Source of the DNA: Bacteroidota bacterium
GTDB taxonomy: Bacteria > Bacteroidota > Bacteroidia > Chitinophagales > Chitinophagaceae
Direction of reading: 5' to 3'
NCBI GenBank assembly: GCA_024640225.1
Contig: JAHEFK010000007.1
Span: 40,986 to 104,985, forward strand
DNA length: 64,000 nt
Position numbers and translations under genes: made by a program
In this document: piece after piece, positions 26,725-36,065 of the stretch
Numbering within the stretch: position 1 is the stretch's first letter
How the letters are laid out: the number at the start of each line of letters is the position of its first letter
The notes under the pieces: generated by a model
Told to the model about the DNA's origin: nothing
Databases searched by the model: none
What the model saw: the letters and a program-made list of their open reading frames with translations, nothing else

Positions 26725-27879
26725 TTATAACCAGCTGTTTTTATAGCTTGGGTCTTCGATAGCGAGCGCTTCTTCGGTTAAATGTAAAGGATAGAAGGTG
26801 TCTACCATTACCGCTAATTCTTTAGTTTCCGTTTTACCAATACTTTTTTCTACAGCTCCAGGGTGAGGGCCATGTGGAATGCCCGCTGGGTGTAACGTAA
26901 GCATACCTCTAGTTACATGTTTTCTACTCATAAAATCACCATCTACATAATACAAAAGCTCATCACTATCTATATTGCTATGATTGTAGGGCGCTGGTAT
27001 AGATTGTGGGTGATAATCGTATAGACGAGGAACAAAAGAACAGATTACGAAATTGTTGGCATCAAATTGTTGGTGCACGGGTGGTGGTTGATGAACTCTA
27101 CCTGTGATAGGTTCAAAATTATGTATCGATGTTTTGTAAGGATACTCACAACCGTCCCAACCTACTACATCAAATGGATGATTTGCATAGGTCATATCAT
27201 ACATGAAATTTTTCTTTTTTACATGAATATGAAATGCTCCTTTTTGATCGATAGCTTCTTCAAATTGAGGCTTGATGATGTCGCGCTCGCAGAAAGGTGC
27301 ATGCTCAAGTAATTGACCATATTTGCTTAAGTAGCGTTTTGGGAAAGTGATTGGACTATGACTTTCTACTATAAATAGTCGATTGTCAGCTGTGTCAAAT
27401 TCCATTTGATAGATAGTGCCTCTTGGAAGCACGATATAATCACCATATTCAAAAGGAATTGATCCGTATTGTGTTTTTACTTTACCGGTACCTTCATGAA
27501 CAAAAATTACTTCATCTGAATCAGCATTTTTATAAAAGAAATCGGCCTTTAGTTCGGTAGGTGCAGCTAATACTATATGACAATCATTATTAAACAAAAT
27601 TGTTTTGCGTGCACTTAAGTAGTTGCCTTCCTTTTTAACATTAAAGCCTTCTAAGCATCTCGGAGTAATATTATTTTTAGTTGCTGCTTTTGGACTTACA
27701 TCAACTGGCTCAGCAATGTCTACAATTAAGGTAGGCGGGTGGATATGATATAATAGGGTGTAATTAGATGAAAAGCCTTCGGTGCTAAATAGTTGCTCAG
27801 AATATAGCTTACCTTCTGCATCTCTAAATTGGATATGTCGTTTGTTAGGAATTTTACCTAAGGTATAATAATGTGGCAT
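26725..27879 (-). CDS. hmgA: Homogentisate 1,2-dioxygenase
   Basis: The 384-residue protein has the cupin-like HGD fold with iron-ligand motifs EPITGRVHQPPPVHQQF and SFVPRLYDYHPQ, and HPAGIPHGPHPGAVE near the C-terminus. It opens the ring of homogentisate to maleylacetoacetate, the step after Hpd. It is shorter than the human or Pseudomonas enzyme (about 430-445), as I would expect for the compact Bacteroidota form. A near match to the -7 element (TAACTTTA on the minus strand) lies upstream. Genes for the next two steps are not in this window. Confidence 0.92.
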   Translation of the reverse strand: MPHYYTLGKIPNKRHIQFRDAEGKLYSEQLFSTEGFSSNYTLLYHIHPPTLIVDIAEPVDVSPKAATKNNITPRCLEGFNVKKEGNYLSARKTILFNNDCHIVLAAPTELKADFFYKNADSDEVIFVHEGTGKVKTQYGSIPFEYGDYIVLPRGTIYQMEFDTADNRLFIVESHSPITFPKRYLSKYGQLLEHAPFCERDIIKPQFEEAIDQKGAFHIHVKKKNFMYDMTYANHPFDVVGWDGCEYPYKTSIHNFEPITGRVHQPPPVHQQFDANNFVICSFVPRLYDYHPQSIPAPYNHSNIDSDELLYYVDGDFMSRKHVTRGMLTLHPAGIPHGPHPGAVEKSIGKTETKELAVMVDTFYPLHLTEEALAIEDPSYKNSWL

Positions 27880-27976
27880 ATTAAATTTTTAGTAAGGTAA
27901 AGTTAGTCGCTTTTAAATTAATTTTTAACCTAATTAGTACTAAAATGACAGAAATTATAGTGCTTATTGACTATTG

Positions 27977-28579
27977 TCATATTTGACTCAATAATAATTG
28001 AATAATACCTATGATAAAGCCTAAAACACCACCAATGATTTCCACAAATTTGAATTCTTTCTGCATGATACCGATAAGAATCGATTCTAATTTATCGGAA
28101 GAAAACTGAGCTACTTTATCGGATACCATTTTTTGTATGCTGATTTTCTTTTCTAAAGAAGTCATCATCTGATTGGCAATTTGAGGATACATTTCAATGA
28201 TTTCATCCATCAACGTACTTTTCATTTCAGCAATTAATTGCTTACTAATAAACATACTAATGATTGGCATTTTTTGAGGCAACTTCTCATTAAGAAAATG
28301 ATCTATATGCACTTCAATCATAGGTTTTATTTCATAAACAGCATCTTCGCTATTTAGGCTGCTCACGATTTCTTTAATATTCACCAAATCATTTGCTACA
28401 ATTTGACCCAGTTTTTCAGCAAATTGAGCTTGTCGTTTAGGGAAAATACCTTGAAAGGTAATGCCTAAAATTCGCTTAGGTTGCTTAGGATGAAAAAGCA
28501 TTTTTATAGCAATCCAATTGGTAAACCAACCAATAAAGGCTGCTATTAAGGGCAGTAAAATAATGGATAACAGGGACAT
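27977..28579 (-). CDS. DUF445-family membrane protein
   Basis: The 200-residue protein begins with a hydrophobic helix holding GWFTNWIAIKMLFHP, the signature start of DUF445 proteins. It has a charged middle part (PKRQAQFAEKLGQIVANDLV) and ends with a second hydrophobic helix (IIGGVLGFIIGIIQLLL). Related proteins such as YheB and YjiN are poorly characterised membrane-associated proteins. It is the last gene of the efp-accB-accC-rfbB-rfbA run, 8 bases after rfbA. Function is unknown. Confidence 0.82.
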   Translation of the reverse strand: MSLLSIILLPLIAAFIGWFTNWIAIKMLFHPKQPKRILGITFQGIFPKRQAQFAEKLGQIVANDLVNIKEIVSSLNSEDAVYEIKPMIEVHIDHFLNEKLPQKMPIISMFISKQLIAEMKSTLMDEIIEMYPQIANQMMTSLEKKISIQKMVSDKVAQFSSDKLESILIGIMQKEFKFVEIIGGVLGFIIGIIQLLLSQI

Positions 28580-28587
28580 GTTTTTAA

Positions 28588-29457
28588 TTAATAACGTTTA
28601 TTTAAAATGTTTTCTAGGTATTGACCATACCCGCTTTTTTTGTATTTATTGGCTAACGCTTGCATTTGTGTATCATTGATCCAGCCGTTTCTGTAGGCAA
28701 TTTCTTCTATGCAACCTACTTTTAATCCTTGGCGTTTTTCGAGTACTTCTATAAACTGACCCGCTTCCATTAAAGAATCAAAAGTGCCGGTATCTAACCA
28801 TGCTGTGCCTCTATCTAATACACCTACTTCTAATTTTCCTTGCTCTAAATAGACTCTGTTTAAATCGGTAATTTCTAACTCTCCTCTAGGCGATGGTTTA
28901 ATTGCTTTTGCAATTTTAACTACCGAGTTGTCGTAAAAATATAAACCCGGAACCGCATAATTAGATTTAGGTTGCGCTGGTTTTTCTTCAATGCTTTTCA
29001 CACTATGATGTTCGTCAAACTCAACTACTCCGTAGCGCTCTGGGTCATGCACATGATATGCAAAAACTACAGCGCCATCTGGATTTGCTTTTTTCTTAAG
29101 CAATGTACCCATGCCTGATCCATAGAAAATATTATCACCTAAAACCAAAGCAACTGCATCATCTCCAATAAATTCTTCTCCTAAAATAAAAGCTTGCGCT
29201 AAGCCATCCGGACTTGGTTGCACAACATATTCAAATCTGCAGCCCAATTGACCACCATCGCCTAAGAGTTTTTTAAATCCCGCTTGATCGTCTGGTGTAG
29301 TAATGATTAAGATTTCTCTAATGCCCGCTAACATAAGGGTTGAAAGCGGATAATAAATCATGGGCTTGTCATAAACAGGCATTAACTGCTTACTTACGGC
29401 AATGGTTAAAGGATGTAGACGCGTACCAGAACCTCCGGCTAATATAATTCCTTTCAT
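28588..29457 (-). CDS. rfbA: Glucose-1-phosphate thymidylyltransferase
   Basis: From the ATG at 29457 the protein has 289 residues and starts [18 protein letters not shown], the nucleotidyltransferase signature. It also has [11 protein letters not shown] and the RmlA-type motif for the dTDP-glucose allosteric enzyme. It makes dTDP-glucose from dTTP and glucose-1-phosphate, the first step towards dTDP-rhamnose and other 6-deoxy sugars. The longer frame to 29514 would run into rfbB and lacks the canonical start, so it is rejected. The start lies 4 bases after the rfbB stop codon. Confidence 0.96.
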   Translation of the reverse strand: MKGIILAGGSGTRLHPLTIAVSKQLMPVYDKPMIYYPLSTLMLAGIREILIITTPDDQAGFKKLLGDGGQLGCRFEYVVQPSPDGLAQAFILGEEFIGDDAVALVLGDNIFYGSGMGTLLKKKANPDGAVVFAYHVHDPERYGVVEFDEHHSVKSIEEKPAQPKSNYAVPGLYFYDNSVVKIAKAIKPSPRGELEITDLNRVYLEQGKLEVGVLDRGTAWLDTGTFDSLMEAGQFIEVLEKRQGLKVGCIEEIAYRNGWINDTQMQALANKYKKSGYGQYLENILNKRY

Positions 29458-29461
29458 AATT

Positions 29462-30514
29462 TTATTTTGAATATTGTTGTTCGTAATAACTTTGGTACTG
29501 ACCGCTGGTAACATTGTTCAACCAGCTTTCATTTTCTAAATACCAATCAATAGTAAGGGATAAGCCTTCTTCGAAGGTTACTGAAGGTTCCCAACCGAGT
29601 TCGTTTTTAATTTTTGTTGCATCAATAGCATAACGGCGGTCATGCCCCGGACGGTCTTTGATATAAGTAATGAGTTGCGCAGAAGTACCTGCAGCTCTTC
29701 CTAATTTCTGATCCATTTGTGTGCATAATAAATGAATGAGTTCAATATTTTGCCATTCATTAAAGCCACCAATATTGTAGGTTTCGCCATCTTTACCCGA
29801 ATGAAAAACGGTATCAATAGCACGTGCGTGATCAACTACATATAGCCAATCGCGTGTATATTTTCCGTCGCCATAAACGGGCAAACTTTTATTATTTTTA
29901 ATATTATGAATAAACAATGGAATCAATTTTTCTGGAAATTGATTTTGACCATAATTATTGGAGCAGTTAGTAATTACAAAAGGCATGTGATACGTATTGC
30001 CATAAGCTCGAACTAAATGATCAGAAGCTGCTTTGGATGCAGAGTAGGGCGATTGCGGATCGTAGGGAGTTGTTTCTAAAAAGAATCCTGTTTCGCCCAA
30101 AGAGCCATATACTTCATCGGTAGATACATGATAGAAACGTTTATTGGTATAATCGTTTTTCCAAAGCGATTTAGCTGCATTTAATAAGTTGGCCGTACCC
30201 ATTACATTGGTCTGTATAAATGCATTGGGGTCAGTGATCGAACGGTCTACATGGCTTTCAGCTGCTAAGTGAATAACGGCATCAAAAGCGTGTTGTTCAA
30301 ACAGCTTGTTGATTTGTTGTGCATCATTAATATCGGCCTTAAGGAAGGTGTAATTTGGTGCCTTTTGAATATCTTTCAAATTTTCAAGGTTGCCAGCATA
30401 AGTCAGGCAATCTAAATTGAAAATTTGATAGTTGGGATATTTATTTACAAATAAACGTACAACGTGCGAACCAATAAATCCAGCACCACCAGTAATTACA
30501 ATTTTTTTCGACAT
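29462..30514 (-). CDS. rfbB: dTDP-glucose 4,6-dehydratase
   Basis: The 350-residue extended short-chain dehydrogenase has the NAD motif [11 protein letters not shown] at the N-terminus, STDEVYG with the catalytic threonine-aspartate-glutamate, and YSASKAASD with the Tyr-x-x-x-Lys pair. [11 protein letters not shown] is typical of RmlB. It converts dTDP-glucose, the product of RfbA, to dTDP-4-keto-6-deoxyglucose. RfbC and RfbD, needed to finish dTDP-rhamnose, are not in this window. The gene starts 46 bases after accC on the same strand. Confidence 0.96.
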   Translation of the reverse strand: MSKKIVITGGAGFIGSHVVRLFVNKYPNYQIFNLDCLTYAGNLENLKDIQKAPNYTFLKADINDAQQINKLFEQHAFDAVIHLAAESHVDRSITDPNAFIQTNVMGTANLLNAAKSLWKNDYTNKRFYHVSTDEVYGSLGETGFFLETTPYDPQSPYSASKAASDHLVRAYGNTYHMPFVITNCSNNYGQNQFPEKLIPLFIHNIKNNKSLPVYGDGKYTRDWLYVVDHARAIDTVFHSGKDGETYNIGGFNEWQNIELIHLLCTQMDQKLGRAAGTSAQLITYIKDRPGHDRRYAIDATKIKNELGWEPSVTFEEGLSLTIDWYLENESWLNNVTSGQYQSYYEQQYSK

Positions 30515-30560
30515 AATATGATTTTAAAAAACAAAGACCAACTTAATGGTCTATGTTGAT

Positions 30561-31898
30561 TTATTTTAATTCAAAGGATTCAATAAATTTAGTGGTAAAG
30601 TTGCCCTTCCTGAAATCTTCGTTTTTCATAAGCTGAAGATGGAACGGAATGGTTGTTTTTACTCCTTCAATGATATACTCGCTTAATGCTCGTTCCATTG
30701 TTTGTATAGCTTCTTCACGTGTTTGCGCAATAGTTATAATTTTTGCAATCATGGAATCGTAATACGGAGGAATGGTATAGCCAGCATAAATGTGCGAATC
30801 AATACGAACGCCATGTCCACCGGGTGTATGTAAAACAGTTATTTTACCAGGACTTGGTCTAAAGTCATTATAAGGATCTTCTGCATTAATACGGCATTCA
30901 ATGGCATGCATGGTTGGTTCGTAGTTTTTACCAGATATTTCGATACCAGCAGCAATTTTAATTTGCTCTTTTACTAAATCATAGCTAATCACTTCTTCTG
31001 TAACACCATGTTCTACTTGAATACGGGTATTCATTTCCATGAAATAGAAATTACGGTGTTTGTCTACCAAGAACTCCACCGTTCCTACACTTTCATAATT
31101 AATGGCTTTAGCAGCTTTTACAGCAGCTTCTCCCATTTTTTTTCTCAATTCATCGGTCATAAAAGGAGAAGGTGCTTCTTCTACTAATTTTTGATGACGA
31201 CGTTGAATAGAGCAATCACGCTCACTCAAATGACAAGCATTACCATGTTGGTCGCCTGCAATTTGTATTTCGATATGGCGAGGTTCTTCAACAAACTTCT
31301 CCATATAGATACCATCATTTTTAAATGATGCAGCTGCTTCTTGCTTTGCAGTTTCGTATGCTTTTTGAATTTCACCTTCTTCCCACACTACACGCATACC
31401 TTTACCACCACCACCAGCAGTTGCTTTCAAAATTACGGGGTAGCCCATTTTGTTAGCCAATGTTTTCGCTTCTTCTACACTTTCCAATAATCCTTCTGAA
31501 CCAGGAATACAAGGTACGCCTGCCGCAATCATCGTTTCTTTAGCGGTGATTTTATCACCCATTTTACGAATCATGTCTGGTGTTGGACCGATAAATTTAA
31601 TATTATAGGTTGCACAAATTTCAGCAAAATGAGCATTTTCGGCCAAGAAGCCATAACCTGGGTGAATGGCATCTGCATTGGTAATCTCTGCAGCAGCCAT
31701 AATGTGCGGTATATTTAAATAAGACTCACTACTTTGAGGTTTACCTATGCAAACCGCTTCGTCAGCAAATTTAACATGCAAGGAATCTTTATCTGCAGTA
31801 GAATAAACAGCTACCGTTTTGATACCCATTTCTCTGCAAGTACGTATGATGCGAAGAGCAATTTCTCCTCTATTCGCAATTAGAATTTTCTTAAACAT
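30561..31898 (-). CDS. accC: Acetyl-CoA carboxylase, biotin carboxylase subunit
   Basis: The 445-residue ATP-grasp protein begins [17 protein letters not shown], the canonical biotin carboxylase start. It has the glycine-rich ATP lid [12 protein letters not shown], the active-site stretch [16 protein letters not shown], and the C-terminal [15 protein letters not shown]. It carboxylates the biotin on AccB as the first half-reaction of fatty-acid synthesis. The gene follows accB by 38 bases; efp-accB-accC is a common bacterial gene order. Confidence 0.96.
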   Translation of the reverse strand: MFKKILIANRGEIALRIIRTCREMGIKTVAVYSTADKDSLHVKFADEAVCIGKPQSSESYLNIPHIMAAAEITNADAIHPGYGFLAENAHFAEICATYNIKFIGPTPDMIRKMGDKITAKETMIAAGVPCIPGSEGLLESVEEAKTLANKMGYPVILKATAGGGGKGMRVVWEEGEIQKAYETAKQEAAASFKNDGIYMEKFVEEPRHIEIQIAGDQHGNACHLSERDCSIQRRHQKLVEEAPSPFMTDELRKKMGEAAVKAAKAINYESVGTVEFLVDKHRNFYFMEMNTRIQVEHGVTEEVISYDLVKEQIKIAAGIEISGKNYEPTMHAIECRINAEDPYNDFRPSPGKITVLHTPGGHGVRIDSHIYAGYTIPPYYDSMIAKIITIAQTREEAIQTMERALSEYIIEGVKTTIPFHLQLMKNEDFRKGNFTTKFIESFELK

Positions 31899-31936
31899 GA
31901 AGTTCGTTTAATGAATTAAATAATAATAAAACCAGC

Positions 31937-32416
31937 TTAAGCAGGTTCTACAATAAATAAAGCTTGATCGTATTCTACTGGAGATGCGTCATCTACCAAT
32001 ACTTTTACGATTCTACCGCTTACTTCACTTTCAATTTCATTAAATAATTTCATAGCTTCTATGATACAAACTACTTGTCCAGCTTTGATTTCATCTCCTA
32101 CATTTACAAATGGAGCTTTATCTGGACCAGCACTTCTGTAAAACGTTCCAATCATTGGTGATTTCACCGTAATTTGATTAGTGCTTGCTGCTGGTGCTGG
32201 ACTTGCTGGTGCTGCTGGAGCAGCAGCTGGTGCAGCGGCTGGCATTGCAGGTGCTGCAACTGGCATAGCAGTTGGTGCCGCCATTATATATTGTGGCTCA
32301 GCACTTGTTTGCTCTTGTTTGATAGTGATTTTAAAATCTTTTTCTTCTATTGATAGCTCGCTTATATTTGATTTGTTTATCGTTTTAATAAGCTCTTGTA
32401 TTTGTTTGTATTCCAT
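31937..32416 (-). CDS. accB: Acetyl-CoA carboxylase, biotin carboxyl carrier protein
   Basis: The 159-residue protein has an N-terminal helix for AccC binding, a flexible Ala/Pro-rich linker (about residues 42-78), and a C-terminal biotinyl domain with EAMKLFNEIE, in which Lys123 should carry biotin. It delivers carboxybiotin between biotin carboxylase and carboxyltransferase. It lies 21 bases after efp and 38 bases before accC. The linker's simple composition creates a long open frame on the other strand that is not a gene. Confidence 0.97.
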   Translation of the reverse strand: MEYKQIQELIKTINKSNISELSIEEKDFKITIKQEQTSAEPQYIMAAPTAMPVAAPAMPAAAPAAAPAAPASPAPAASTNQITVKSPMIGTFYRSAGPDKAPFVNVGDEIKAGQVVCIIEAMKLFNEIESEVSGRIVKVLVDDASPVEYDQALFIVEPA

Positions 32417-32437
32417 AAAATTATAGTTTGATAGGGT

Positions 32438-33004
32438 TTATGATTTTACACGCTCCATATAAGCGCCTGTTTTAGAATCTATACGGATAAGTTCGCCTTC
32501 GTTTACAAATAAAGGTACCATAACGGTAGCTCCTGTTTCAACGGTTGCTGGTTTTAAAGTACGTGTTGCGGTATCGCCTTTTACACCCGGCTCTGAGTAC
32601 GTAACTTGCAATACAATATTAGCTGGTAATTCTACGCTCATTGGCGTTTCGGTTTCTGTGTTGACCATTACAAAACACTCTTGACCATCTTTGTATAAAC
32701 CTGGATTGTCAATCATGTGTTCTGCTAATGAAATTTGTTCATAGGATTCAGTGTCCATTAAATTAAAACCACTATCGTCTTTGTAAAGAAATTGATAAGG
32801 TCTTTTCTCTACACGAACAGGGTAAATGTTCTCACCAGAGTTCCAAGTATGTTCAATACTTCTAGTATTGTCTACACCTTTTAATTTAGCCCAAACTTTT
32901 GCTGCTGAACGAGCTGTTTTATTTTGACCAAATTCAATCACCGAATAAAGGCTGTTGTCAAGTTTTAAAATGATACCATTTCTTATGTCTGCAGTTGTTG
33001 CCAT
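32438..33004 (-). CDS. efp: Translation elongation factor P with an Arg32-type loop
   Basis: The 188-residue protein has the three beta-barrel domains of EF-P, including the domain III signature YSEPGVKGDTATRT. EF-P enters the ribosomal E site and rescues ribosomes stalled on consecutive prolines through a modified residue at the tip of the domain I loop. Here the loop is NKTARSAAKVWAKLK: it lacks PGKG with Lys34, and it has arginine at residue 32. This aligns well with the NKSGRNAA loop that I recall from EF-Ps rhamnosylated by EarP. The gene heads a likely operon with accB, accC, rfbB and rfbA. Identity is certain; modification type is inference. Confidence 0.95.
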   Translation of the reverse strand: MATTADIRNGIILKLDNSLYSVIEFGQNKTARSAAKVWAKLKGVDNTRSIEHTWNSGENIYPVRVEKRPYQFLYKDDSGFNLMDTESYEQISLAEHMIDNPGLYKDGQECFVMVNTETETPMSVELPANIVLQVTYSEPGVKGDTATRTLKPATVETGATVMVPLFVNEGELIRIDSKTGAYMERVKS

Positions 33005-33033
33005 AGTATTTTAAGTTTAAAATTTTCTGTCTG

Positions 33034-33041
33034 CAAATGTA
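33034..33041 (-). promoter_or_regulatory. -7 promoter box of the efp operon
   Basis: Minus-strand TACATTTG, an exact TAnnTTTG match, ends 29 bases before the efp ATG. Phased T-tracts lie directly upstream in the direction of transcription. Confidence 0.6.
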
Positions 33042-33076
33042 AGGATTAAGTTCAATTTATGCATAGTTTAGGCTCA

Positions 33077-33142
33077 TTTTTGTCGATTTTTGCTACTTTT
33101 TGAACTGTTTTTTGCCTTTTTTGATCTTTTTTACCTTCTTTT
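33077..33142. other. Helically phased T-tracts (probable intrinsic DNA bend) upstream of efp
   Basis: Seven T-runs of 4-6 bases start near 33077, 33087, 33097, 33108, 33117, 33127 and 33136, a spacing of about 10 bases, or one helical turn. Several are followed by G (TTTTTG). Phased A/T-tracts of this kind bend DNA. The tract ends about 36 bases upstream of the efp -7 box, so it could act as an upstream activating bend or a site for a nucleoid protein. It codes for nothing I can see. Confidence 0.6.
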
Positions 33143-33164
33143 GCCTTGAATATGTCTAAATAAA

Positions 33165-33198
33165 AAACCGTTTAATCAGACAACTAATTAAACGGTTT
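33165..33198 (-). terminator. Hairpin after rimO
   Basis: Perfect 12-base arms AAACCGTTTAAT (33165-33176) and its complement (33187-33198) around a 10-base loop, with a T run on the minus strand. It should end the der-rimO transcript 21 bases after the rimO stop, before the efp promoter. Confidence 0.75.
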
Positions 33199-33219
33199 AA
33201 AAAATTTGAAATATAAGTT

Positions 33220-34530
33220 TTAAGCTACCACTTCGCCTTCTAAATCGTAATCATAGGCTTTGTCAATTTTTACATTGACAAATTCCCCAATTTTTAGTGC
33301 TTTGCTAGCATTAATTATAACTTCATTATCCACCTCAACACTATCAAATTCAGTTCTGCCAATATATCGGCCAGCCTCTTTACGGTCAATTAGCACTTTA
33401 TAGGTATGGCCAATGCGCTCTTGGTTTTTTTCGAAAGAAATTTCTTGCTGAAATTCTATGATTTCTTGCGCTCTAGCTTCTTTTTCCTCACTGGTCAACG
33501 TATCTGCAAGTTCGTAAGCACTGGTATTTTCTTCGTGTGAATAGGTAAATATACCCACTCTGTCGAGCCTTGTTTTGGCTAAAAAGGCTTTAACAGCATC
33601 AACGTCTGCTCGTGTTTCACCCGGAAAACCAGCAATTAGGGAGGTGCGAATACAAATTTCAGGTATGCGATCGCGAATTGTATCTATAAGTTCATAAATC
33701 TCTTGACTTGTTATTTGGCGCTTCATCGCTTTCAACATAGGATCGGAAATGTGTTGCAAAGGCATATCCAAGTAATTACAAATGTTGGAACGTTCCTTCA
33801 TTACATCTAAGATATCCAATGGAAATTTGGAAGGGTAGGCATAATGCAATCGTATCCAATGCAAACCTTCTATATCAGATAGGTATTTTAATAAATCGGA
33901 TAAGGCTCTTTTTTTATAGATGTCTAAGCCATAATAGGTAAGCTCTTGTGCAATGAGCATGATTTCCTTTACGCCCATCGAAACTAATTTCTTAGCTTCT
34001 GCTACAATCTCTTCAATAGTTTTAGAAACGTGATTGCCTCGCATTAATGGGATAGCACAAAAAGAACAGGTTCTATTGCAACCCTCTGCTATTTTTAAAT
34101 AAGCATAATGTTTAGGTGTGCTCAATAAGCGCTCGCCTATTAATTCTTGTTTATAATCAACATTGAATTGATTTAGTATTTGAGGTAATTCTAAAGTACC
34201 AAACCAAGCATCTACTTCGGGTATTTCTAAGGATAAATCCGAACGATAGCGTTCGCTTAAGCAGCCGGTAACAAATACTTTATCTAATTTACCACGGCGT
34301 TTCAATTCCACTTGATCGAGAATGGTATTGATGCTTTCTTCTTTGGCTTTATCGATAAAACCACAAGTATTTACAACCACTATATTGTGGTCCAATTTTT
34401 TATTTTCATGCACTACATCAATAGCATTGGCATGCAGCTGACCACTAAGCACTTCACTATCCACTAGGTTTTTGGAACAGCCTAGGGTAATGATATTCAC
34501 TTTATTGGGCTTTATAGATTTGTTTTTCAA
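33220..34530 (-). CDS. rimO: Ribosomal protein S12 methylthiotransferase RimO
   Basis: The 436-residue protein has the three domains of methylthiotransferases: an N-terminal UPF0004 domain with LGCSKNLVDSEVL (RimO rather than MiaB pattern), a radical-SAM domain with CNRTCSFC, and a C-terminal TRAM domain beginning near IGHTYKVLIDRKE. It adds a methylthio group to an aspartate of ribosomal protein S12 using two iron-sulfur clusters. It follows der by 11 bases and is followed by a terminator hairpin. Confidence 0.95.
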   Translation of the reverse strand: MKNKSIKPNKVNIITLGCSKNLVDSEVLSGQLHANAIDVVHENKKLDHNIVVVNTCGFIDKAKEESINTILDQVELKRRGKLDKVFVTGCLSERYRSDLSLEIPEVDAWFGTLELPQILNQFNVDYKQELIGERLLSTPKHYAYLKIAEGCNRTCSFCAIPLMRGNHVSKTIEEIVAEAKKLVSMGVKEIMLIAQELTYYGLDIYKKRALSDLLKYLSDIEGLHWIRLHYAYPSKFPLDILDVMKERSNICNYLDMPLQHISDPMLKAMKRQITSQEIYELIDTIRDRIPEICIRTSLIAGFPGETRADVDAVKAFLAKTRLDRVGIFTYSHEENTSAYELADTLTSEEKEARAQEIIEFQQEISFEKNQERIGHTYKVLIDRKEAGRYIGRTEFDSVEVDNEVIINASKALKIGEFVNVKIDKAYDYDLEGEVVA

Positions 34531-34541
34531 TTTGAAATCGT

Positions 34542-36041
34542 TTATTTTTTTCTAAAGAAAATTCGAATTGGAACGCCATTGAAATCGAAATGACTACGAA
34601 TTTTATTTTCTAAGAATTTCTTATAGGCATCTTTGATTGCATCTGGGTGATTAGCAAAAAATACAAATGTTGGGAACGCCGTTGGTAATTGCGTAGCAAA
34701 TTTAATTTTTACTGCATGCCCTCTCGACATTGGAGGAGGGTAGTATTGTATTTCTTTCAGCATGGCATCATTTAAAGCGCTGGTTTTTATGCGTCTATTT
34801 CTTGCATCAAATACTTGTAGGGCTTTTTCAATACCTTGAAAAATACGTTGTTTTTCTGTAGCGGAAATGAAAATTACGGGCACATCGTTGAACGGTGCAA
34901 TACGTTGTTTAATCATGGCTTCATAATCTCTCGCGGTATTGGTTTCTTTTTCAACAAGATCCCATTTATTCATCATAATTACAATGCCTTTACCTTTTCT
35001 AGCAGCCAGACTAAAGATGCTGATATCTTGAGCGGTAATGCCTTTTTCTGCATCAATGATCATCATACAGATATCGGCTTCATCCATGGCTTTGATAGCA
35101 CGGATAACAGAATAGAATTCTAAATCTTCATGAACATTTTTCTTCTTTCTTAAGCCAGCGGTATCGATCAGTATAAATTCTTTACCAAACAATTTATACT
35201 GGGTATGAATGCTATCGCGGGTAGTACCTGGTATATTGGATACAATGGTTCTGTCCTGTCCAATCAAGGCGTTTAATAAGGTAGATTTACCAGCATTGGG
35301 TTGACCAATGATAGCAATTTTAGGTAAGCCAATTTGCGCTCTTGGTGCTTTATCATAAGAGGCACCTTCTTCTTCCTGCTCTTCAATTTCCCAATCTTCT
35401 TCAATTAAATCTGCTTCTTCTTCGTATAAGGTCTCGTTTAAATCATCAAAATTTTGCCCTTCAAGCCATTCTTCCCCTTCGCGCATTCCTTCTTCCACCA
35501 TAGCATTCCAATCTTCTCGTTGTTCTTCAATTGCTGCTTCTTCCATGGGAATATACTTCGTGATTTCATCTAATAAATCACCCGTTCCGCTACCAGATAT
35601 GGAAGAAATAAAGAAGGTTTGATCAAAGCCCAACGCATAAAACTCGGTGGCTTCTAATGCACGTTCCGAATTATCTACTTTATTAACGGCTAATAAAACG
35701 GGCTTCGTAGAGCGTCTTAGCAAGATGGTCATATCTTCATCTTGGCCCGTAATGCCGGTTGCGGTATCACAAACAAATAAGACTAGGTTAGCTTCTTCTA
35801 AAGCAATATGCACTTGTTTTTTAATCTCTTTTTCAAATACATCATCTGTTTTAGCCACAAAACCGCCGGTATCGATGACATTAAATTTTCTACCATTCCA
35901 CTCACACACGCCATACTGGCGATCGCGGGTTACCCCGGAGATATTATCTACGATGGCTTTTCTTTGTTCTATAAGACGATTGAATAAGGTCGATTTCCCT
36001 ACGTTCGGGCGACCAACAATCGCTACTGTAAATCCTGACAT
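34542..36041 (-). CDS. der: Ribosome-assembly GTPase Der (EngA) with a long acidic linker
   Basis: From the ATG at 36041 the protein has 499 residues: a first GTPase domain (GRPNVGKS at 10-17), a second (GQPNAGKS at 246-253), and a C-terminal KH-like domain ending RIFFRKK. Der helps assemble the 50S subunit. The linker between the two G domains (about residues 165-239) is unusually long and acidic; about 28 of 59 residues in its core are Asp or Glu. The longer frame to 36119 is rejected because it begins upstream of the -7 box that lies 16 bases before this ATG. Confidence 0.95.
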   Translation of the reverse strand: MSGFTVAIVGRPNVGKSTLFNRLIEQRKAIVDNISGVTRDRQYGVCEWNGRKFNVIDTGGFVAKTDDVFEKEIKKQVHIALEEANLVLFVCDTATGITGQDEDMTILLRRSTKPVLLAVNKVDNSERALEATEFYALGFDQTFFISSISGSGTGDLLDEITKYIPMEEAAIEEQREDWNAMVEEGMREGEEWLEGQNFDDLNETLYEEEADLIEEDWEIEEQEEEGASYDKAPRAQIGLPKIAIIGQPNAGKSTLLNALIGQDRTIVSNIPGTTRDSIHTQYKLFGKEFILIDTAGLRKKKNVHEDLEFYSVIRAIKAMDEADICMMIIDAEKGITAQDISIFSLAARKGKGIVIMMNKWDLVEKETNTARDYEAMIKQRIAPFNDVPVIFISATEKQRIFQGIEKALQVFDARNRRIKTSALNDAMLKEIQYYPPPMSRGHAVKIKFATQLPTAFPTFVFFANHPDAIKDAYKKFLENKIRSHFDFNGVPIRIFFRKK

Positions 36042-36057
36042 ACTAGTTATTGAACTG

Positions 36058-36065
36058 CAAAGATA
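36058..36065 (-). promoter_or_regulatory. -7 promoter box of der-rimO
   Basis: Minus-strand TATCTTTG, an exact TAnnTTTG match, ends 16 bases before the chosen ATG of der. It rules out the upstream start of the longest frame. Confidence 0.6.

Noticed and set aside
29458..29514. Longer N-terminus for rfbA beginning at 29514
   Set aside because: It overlaps the end of rfbB, and the canonical RmlA start MKGIILAGG lies at 29457.
32181..32426. Open frame on the plus strand with a long Ala/Gly-rich translation opposite accB
   Set aside because: It is the antisense of the Ala/Pro-rich linker of AccB. The composition comes from the linker's codon use, and no independent start or promoter is visible.
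33077..33142. T-rich stretch as a poly-T terminator or low-complexity noise
   Set aside because: A separate hairpin terminator with its own T run already lies after rimO at 33165-33198, and the T-runs here are spaced by one helical turn and not preceded by a stem.
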